NCBI RefSeq assembly: GCF_020711255.1
Contig: NZ_JAJFAW010000002.1
Span: forward strand, 186,001-250,000
DNA: 64,000 nucleotides
Reading direction: 5' to 3'
From: Hymenobacter plasmatis
Lineage (GTDB): Bacteria; Bacteroidota; Bacteroidia; Cytophagales; Hymenobacteraceae
Position 1 is the stretch's first letter; the number at the start of each line of letters is the position of its first letter. Under the pieces are notes generated by a model that did not search any database, was not told the origin of the DNA, and saw nothing but the letters and a program-made list of their open reading frames with translations. Made by a program: the position numbers and the translations under genes. Below, one piece after another: positions 59,771 to 64,000 of this stretch.

Positions 59771-61033
59771 ATGCCCTATCTGTTCACTTCCGAGTCAGTT
59801 TCGGAAGGCCATCCCGATAAAGTTGCTGACCAGATTTCTGACGCCATCCTCGACGAGTATTTGCGCCAGGACCCCACCGCCAAAGTAGCCTGCGAAACAC
59901 TTGTTACCACCGACTTTGCCCTTGTTGCGGGCGAAATCAAGTCCACTGCTCATGTAGACGCGGAGCCTATTGTGCGCGAAACCATCCGCCGCATTGGCTA
60001 CAACAAGCCCGAATACCTCTTCAACGCAGACACCTGCGAAGTGATGAACCGGCTGCACGAGCAGTCGCCGGACATTAACCAGGGTGTGGAGCGGGCTAAG
60101 GACGAAGACCAGGGCGCCGGCGACCAGGGCATGATGTTCGGCTATGCCAGCCACGAGACGGCCAACTACATGCCGCTCGCGCTGGACCTGTCGCACCGCT
60201 TGCTGCAGGAACTAGCGGCCATCCGCCGCGAAAACCGCGACATGACCTACCTGCGTCCCGACGCCAAAAGCCAGGTCACCATTCGCTACTCCGACGACCA
60301 CCGTCCCGAGGCCATTGATACCATCGTTATCAGCACCCAGCACGACGAGTTTGACCCCTCGGAAAGCGTAATGCTGGACCGGATTAAAGCCGACGTGCTG
60401 GCCATCCTCATTCCGCGCGTGAAAGCTGGGCTCAGTGCCGAAGTACAGGCCTTATTCACCGACCAGATTACGTATCACATCAACCCCACCGGCAAGTTTG
60501 TCATCGGCGGGCCCCACGGCGATTCCGGCCTGACGGGCCGCAAAATCATCGTGGATACCTATGGTGGCAAGGGTGCCCATGGCGGCGGCGCGTTCTCCGG
60601 GAAAGACTCCTCAAAAGTGGACCGCTCGGCCGCCTACGCCGCTCGGCACATTGCCAAAAACCTGGTAGCTGCTGGCGTGGCCGAGCAAGTGCTGGTGCAA
60701 GTAGCCTACGCTATCGGCGTGGCGCAGCCCGTGGGAGTATTCGTGACCACCTACGGTACCACCAAAGCTAAAAACGCAGCGGGCGTTACCCTCACCGATG
60801 GGGAGATTGCCGAAAAGGTGAACAAGCTGTTCGACCTGCGCCCCTACGCCATCGTGCAGCGCTTCGGCCTCCAAAATCCCATTTTCGCTCAAACAGCTGC
60901 ATATGGCCACATGGGCCGCCAGCCCGGCACCGTGCAAGCCACCATGAAGGACGGCAGCGTCAAAACCTTTGAAACCTTCACTTGGGAAAAGCTCGACTAC
61001 GTGCCCAAGATTAAAGCTGAGTTTGGCTTGTAA
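59771..61033 (+). CDS. metK: S-adenosylmethionine synthetase
   Basis: The 420-residue enzyme makes SAM from methionine and ATP. It has MPYLFTSESVSEGHPDKVADQISDA (His/Asp ATP-metal site), GAGDQGMMFGYA and GGGAFSGKDSSKVDRSAAYAARHIAKN, with all conserved regions present. ATG 59771 matches family starts. An in-frame GTG at 59702 directly after the promoter box would add a 23-residue hydrophobic-looking extension not seen in the family as I know it. Both SAM synthesis (here) and SAH removal (ahcY) lie in the same 6-kb stretch. Confidence 0.97.
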   Translation: MPYLFTSESVSEGHPDKVADQISDAILDEYLRQDPTAKVACETLVTTDFALVAGEIKSTAHVDAEPIVRETIRRIGYNKPEYLFNADTCEVMNRLHEQSPDINQGVERAKDEDQGAGDQGMMFGYASHETANYMPLALDLSHRLLQELAAIRRENRDMTYLRPDAKSQVTIRYSDDHRPEAIDTIVISTQHDEFDPSESVMLDRIKADVLAILIPRVKAGLSAEVQALFTDQITYHINPTGKFVIGGPHGDSGLTGRKIIVDTYGGKGAHGGGAFSGKDSSKVDRSAAYAARHIAKNLVAAGVAEQVLVQVAYAIGVAQPVGVFVTTYGTTKAKNAAGVTLTDGEIAEKVNKLFDLRPYAIVQRFGLQNPIFAQTAAYGHMGRQPGTVQATMKDGSVKTFETFTWEKLDYVPKIKAEFGL

Positions 61034-61047
61034 TAATTGAAGTGCCT

Positions 61048-61105
61048 AGTTTTTAAACAAGAAACCCCGCCAGACGCTTCTGGCGGGGTTTCTTGTTTAA
61101 AAACT
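61048..61105. terminator. 27-bp perfect palindromic terminator between metK and hpf
   Basis: Arms 61048-61074 and 61079-61105 are perfect reverse complements (AGTTTTTAAACAAGAAACCC... ) with a loop of four bases. The GC-rich inner stem with flanking A/T tracts serves both strands. Confidence 0.88.
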
Positions 61106-61119
61106 AAGTGCAGTTATGC

Positions 61120-61419
61120 TTAGTGGGCCAGCGTTTTCTCCTTGTGCCGCGTGATTTGGCGGCGCAGGTTTTCAGCAGCTGCATCCGCGGCAGCTTCAAA
61201 CGACGCGGCATCTTCTTGACTGAACAGCGTAGTACCGGGTACAAGCAGCTTTATTTCAACAGTTTTATTATCGATTCCATCCTTATTATTAAGGCGCAGA
61301 ATAACTTCGCCGCCGGTTACTTTATCGTAAAAAGTCTCAAGCTTATTGAGACGTTGCTGCACGAAATCAAGCAGTTTTTTGTCGGCGTCGAAGTGCACCG
61401 AATGCATCTGTACTTTCAT
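61120..61419 (-). CDS. hpf: ribosome hibernation-promoting factor, short form
   Basis: The 99-residue protein has the HPF/RaiA fold signature MKVQMHSVHFDADKKLLDFVQQRLNKLETFYDKV and VEIKLLVPGTTLF. The C-terminal stretch is a helix of mixed charge. Lacking the long C-terminal domain, it should silence 70S ribosomes with a partner factor, or by itself, under low growth. It is last in the rpsU-xerD-hpf order, characteristic of Bacteroidota. Confidence 0.92.
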   Translation of the reverse strand: MKVQMHSVHFDADKKLLDFVQQRLNKLETFYDKVTGGEVILRLNNKDGIDNKTVEIKLLVPGTTLFSQEDAASFEAAADAAAENLRRQITRHKEKTLAH

Positions 61420-61457
61420 AAAGCAGTTGATTAAGAAGGTAAAAGGGTAAAAGAAGC

Positions 61458-62336
61458 TTAAGCCCGTGGATGGGCTTGTTCAAATACGGATTTTAGCCTA
61501 TCGACGGACAGGTGCGTGTACACTTGAGTGGCGGCCAGGCTGGCGTGGCCCAGTAGCTCTTTAATCGAATTAAGGTCGGCCCCCTTGCCCAATAAATGGG
61601 TTGCAAAGGCATGCCGCAGCGCGTGCGGGTGCTGCTGGGCCGCCGACGTGGTAATCTGGCTCAAGTACTGCTTCACCGTCCGATACACGAACTTTTCGTA
61701 CATCGGCTCGCCCTTGTCCGTGAGCAGCAACGGGCCCGCTACCGGGCCGAACTTATGCACCCGGCTAGCCTGATAGTGCTCAATAACCAGCTTCAGCGAC
61801 GGATTCAACGGCACTAGGCGCTGCTTGTTGCCCTTGCCGGTCACACGCACGGTACTGGCGCCCAGGCTCACGTCGTCGGCATGAATGCCGATGAGTTCCG
61901 ATAGGCGAATACCCGTGCCATACAGCATTTCCAGCACCAGTTGGTCGCGCTGCCCAGCAAAGTCGTCGCCAAACTCAAACGAATTCAGTAAGCCATTCAA
62001 TGCCTCCTCGGGCACGAACTCGGGCAGCTTCTTAGCCATCTTCGGGGCTTTGATGCGCAGCATCGGATTGGCCTCGATGCGCCCGGCCCGCAACAAAAAC
62101 TTATAGTAGGAGCGCAAACACGCAACCTTGCGATTCACGGTTCGGGGGTCCAGGTTTTGCTGCATTAGCTCCACGACCCAGCCGCGGATAAGCGGGTGGG
62201 TCGCTTGGGCAGGCTCAGCTAAGTCATAAGCCGATTTGAGGTAGGCGGCAAACTGGCCCAAGTCCGTTTGGTACGAAGTAACCGTGTGGGAACTATAGCG
62301 CCGCTCAAAACGCAGGAAATCAAGAAAAGCATCCAT
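61458..62336 (-). CDS. xerD: tyrosine recombinase XerC/XerD type
   Basis: The 292-residue recombinase has all catalytic residues: Arg144 (TGIRLSE), Lys168 (TGKGNK), His238 and Arg241 (HPHALRH), His264 (LLGHAS) and nucleophile Tyr273 (VYTHL). The N-terminal SAM-like core-binding domain is complete (FERRYSSHTVTSYQTDLGQF). It resolves chromosome dimers at dif; the length and rpsU/hpf context argue against an element integrase. The XerC/XerD choice is by custom only. Confidence 0.9.
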   Translation of the reverse strand: MDAFLDFLRFERRYSSHTVTSYQTDLGQFAAYLKSAYDLAEPAQATHPLIRGWVVELMQQNLDPRTVNRKVACLRSYYKFLLRAGRIEANPMLRIKAPKMAKKLPEFVPEEALNGLLNSFEFGDDFAGQRDQLVLEMLYGTGIRLSELIGIHADDVSLGASTVRVTGKGNKQRLVPLNPSLKLVIEHYQASRVHKFGPVAGPLLLTDKGEPMYEKFVYRTVKQYLSQITTSAAQQHPHALRHAFATHLLGKGADLNSIKELLGHASLAATQVYTHLSVDRLKSVFEQAHPRA

Positions 62337-62345
62337 ACCAACACC

Positions 62346-62373
62346 AAAAATGCCCGGCGGTTGGGCCGGGCAT
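62346..62373 (-). terminator. hairpin with T run just before the xerD start codon
   Basis: ATGCCCGGC / GCCGGGCAT with a 6-base loop, then TTTTT on the minus strand; it ends 9 bases before the xerD ATG. It is a terminator or a leader attenuator. Confidence 0.6.
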
Positions 62374-62429
62374 CCAAATTACATTTTTTTTATTCTCCAG
62401 CAAGAAATGTCTGGCAATGCAGACGCGAA

Positions 62430-62471
62430 AAAACCGGCCGGCTTGCCACACGGGGCAAACCGGCCGGTTTT
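62430..62471 (-). terminator. terminator after rpsU
   Basis: AAAACCGGCCGG..TTGCC pairs with GGCAA..CCGGCCGGTTTT (one mismatch), followed by TTTTTT on the minus strand. Confidence 0.8.
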
Positions 62472-62501
62472 AGCAATGCTAACGCGTCCCGAAACTCCGG
62501 A

Positions 62502-62696
62502 CTATTCGTTGGGCTGGCCGTAGGTGGCGAGCTTGTAAACAGCCTTCTGCTTCATCTTGCGCTCCGTGATGCTGGGCTTCTGGAAGAAGGTGCGACGACG
62601 TAGCTCTTTCAGCACGCCAGTGCGCTCAAACTTCTTTTTGAAGCGCTTCAGGGCGCGGTCAACCGATTCGTTGTCTTTGATTTGAATGATAATCAT
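62502..62696 (-). CDS. rpsU: 30S ribosomal protein S21
   Basis: The 64-residue basic protein matches bS21: IIIQIKDNESVDRALKRFKKKFERTGVLKELRRRTFFQKPS. It sits on the 30S platform near the anti-Shine-Dalgarno site. The length is usual for Bacteroidota, including the short tail (YGQPNE). A strong consensus promoter lies about 50 bases upstream. Confidence 0.97.
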   Translation of the reverse strand: MIIIQIKDNESVDRALKRFKKKFERTGVLKELRRRTFFQKPSITERKMKQKAVYKLATYGQPNE

Positions 62697-62746
62697 ATCA
62701 GGGAATGAGGGAGATTTTCAGGAGGGGAGCCGAGTAAATCGGGCCG

Positions 62747-62777
62747 CAAAGATAACAACAATTGTTAGGCTAAACAA
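62747..62777 (-). promoter_or_regulatory. full promoter of rpsU, TTG-N20-TATCTTTG
   Basis: -7 box TATCTTTG at 62747-62754 (minus strand) with -33 TTG at 62775-62777, 20 bases apart. This is the best complete Bacteroidota promoter in the window. Confidence 0.75.
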
Positions 62778-62816
62778 GGAATTATCAGCGCAACTCGGTT
62801 GAAGCTATGACAATTA

Positions 62817-63962
62817 CTACTTCAGCAGCGCCCGGGCAATGACCAGTTTCTGGATTTCGCTGGTGCCTTCGCCTATGGTGCACAGCTTGGCATCGCGGTA
62901 GTATTTCTCGGCCGGATAGTCCTTGGTATAGCCGTAGCCGCCGAAAATCTGGACGCCTTCGTTGGCCACGCGCACACTTACCTCCGAGGCATAGAGCTTG
63001 GCCATGGCCGATTCCAGGTTCACGTTCAGGCCGCGGTCCTTCATATCGGCGGCGCGGTAGGTGAGCAGGCTAGCCGCTTCGATTTCGGTGGCCATATCGG
63101 CCAGCTTAAAGGCAATGCCCTGGAAGCTGCTGATGGGCTGGTTGAACTGGTGGCGCTCCTTGCTGTACTGAGTTGCGGCCTCGAAGGCCCCTTGCGCAAT
63201 GCCCAGGCTAAGAGCTGCAATGCTGATGCGGCCACCATCGAGCACCTTGAGCGACTGCACGAAGCCGTCGCCAACCTTGCCAATCACATTCTCCTTGGGC
63301 ACTTTACAATCAGTGAAAATCAACTCCGTGGTTTCGGAAGCGCGCATGCCCAATTTATCCTCCTTGCGGCCGGCTTCGAAACCCGGCGTGCCGCGCTCGA
63401 TGATAAACGCCGTCATGCCGTGCGAGTCGCCCACCTCGCCGGTGCGGGTAATCACCACGGCTACGTTGCCGGATTTGCCGTGGGTAATGAAGTTTTTGGC
63501 ACCGTTGATAATGTAATAGTCGCCGCTCTCGTCGAGCACGGCGGTGGTGCGCATGTTGCCGGCGTCGGAACCGGTGTTGGGCTCGGTAAGGCCCCAGGCG
63601 CCAATCCACTCGCCGGAAGCCAGCTTGGGCAGGTATTTCTGCTTTTGCTCCTCGGAGGCGTGCTGCAGGATGTGGCCGGTGCACAGCGAATTGTGCGCCG
63701 CCATGCTCAAGCCAATGCTTCCGTCAATCTTCGCCAACTCGGCAATGGCCGTAACGTATTCCATGTAACCGAAGCCGGAACCGCCGTACTGCTGCGGCAC
63801 CAGCACGCCCATCAGGCCCAGCTCGCCTAGTTTATGAAATACCTCAATAGGAAACTCTTGGCTTTCATCCCACTTCATCATGTTGGGTTTGATGTGCTGG
63901 GCGCCAAAATCGCGCACCATTTGCGCAATCATGGTTTGGTTCTCGGTGGCTACGGCTTCCAT
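62817..63962 (-). CDS. acyl-CoA dehydrogenase
   Basis: The 381-residue flavoprotein oxidises acyl-CoA to trans-2-enoyl-CoA and passes electrons to electron-transfer flavoprotein. Marks are [15 protein letters not shown] (FAD loop), [40 protein letters not shown] and [34 protein letters not shown]. The catalytic Glu is at 365, the position used in short-chain, isobutyryl or branched-chain members. Gene complete; it ends 38 bases from the window edge. The N-terminus ([20 protein letters not shown]) looks regular. Confidence 0.95.
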   Translation of the reverse strand: MEAVATENQTMIAQMVRDFGAQHIKPNMMKWDESQEFPIEVFHKLGELGLMGVLVPQQYGGSGFGYMEYVTAIAELAKIDGSIGLSMAAHNSLCTGHILQHASEEQKQKYLPKLASGEWIGAWGLTEPNTGSDAGNMRTTAVLDESGDYYIINGAKNFITHGKSGNVAVVITRTGEVGDSHGMTAFIIERGTPGFEAGRKEDKLGMRASETTELIFTDCKVPKENVIGKVGDGFVQSLKVLDGGRISIAALSLGIAQGAFEAATQYSKERHQFNQPISSFQGIAFKLADMATEIEAASLLTYRAADMKDRGLNVNLESAMAKLYASEVSVRVANEGVQIFGGYGYTKDYPAEKYYRDAKLCTIGEGTSEIQKLVIARALLK

Positions 63963-64000
63963 GGAAGGGGAACTAGAGGTGGGATTTAAAAGAATGTTAG

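Noticed and set aside
61048..61105. recombination (dif/att) site next to xerD
   Set aside because: The palindrome is perfectly symmetric with T tracts and lies between convergent genes, so a terminator explains it better; dif sites are about 28 bp with an asymmetric centre.
61458..62336. integrase of an integrated element
   Set aside because: Length, full core-binding domain and the rpsU-hpf context fit housekeeping XerC/D; no attachment repeats or cargo genes are present.
61420..62816. tRNA genes near hpf/rpsU, as in many Bacteroidota
   Set aside because: No cloverleaf or T-loop sequence is visible in the gaps.

Overview
The window looks like chromosomal DNA from a GC-rich member of the Bacteroidota, most likely Cytophagales close to Hymenobacter; that placement is inferred from gene content. 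Supporting signs are promoters of the Bacteroidota type (-7 box TAnnTTTG) with little Shine-Dalgarno signal, a SusC/RagA-type receptor plus a second TonB-dependent receptor, bacillithiol synthesis (bshC), many small secreted proteins and lipoproteins, and the rpsU-xerD-hpf order. I found 59 protein genes. I saw no rRNA, tRNA, CRISPR array, prophage or transposase gene, and no gene-free stretch longer than 300 bases.

Layout. 1-7.7 kb: start of a 2-oxoacid dehydrogenase E1 gene, envelope proteins, a SusC-like receptor, an M16 protease and three consecutive small secreted proteins. 7.8-14.1 kb: pheS, an acyltransferase, rimO, bshC and 5-formyl-THF cyclo-ligase. 14.3-25 kb: a DUF2157/GDYXXLXY membrane pair, mnmD, a thioesterase, a protein with two TonB C-terminal-like domains, rlmN, a YihY protein, hypothetical proteins and an alpha/beta hydrolase. 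25-31.8 kb: two-component system, TonB-dependent receptor and CitMHS transporter, the best candidate for a functional uptake module. 32-37 kb: TerC, threonine catabolism (threonine dehydrogenase and kbl around a patatin), cdaA and folP. 38.7-46.2 kb: DUF1599, DoxX-like protein, lone DppB-type permease, shikimate kinase, fatty-acid hydroxylase-like protein, a 59-residue lipoprotein, DUF1684, and a LemA-TPM-TPM operon. 46.4-57.6 kb: sugar nucleotidyltransferase, two S9 peptidases, luciferase-like oxidoreductase, ahcY and a DUF4397 lipoprotein. 57.7-64 kb: methyltransferase, metK, then hpf, xerD, rpsU and an acyl-CoA dehydrogenase on the minus strand.

The most notable signals are not genes. (1) At least six genes have a perfect TAnnTTTG box whose last base is only 3-5 nt before the start codon, which predicts leaderless or nearly leaderless mRNAs. 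(2) Several families of palindromic intergenic repeats occur, including seven copies of one family with arms of up to 41 bp, and one copy whose two arms come from different subtypes. (3) An 11-bp-period direct repeat lies between the response regulator gene and the TonB-dependent receptor gene, where the regulator could bind. I saw no clear new defence or biosynthetic system.
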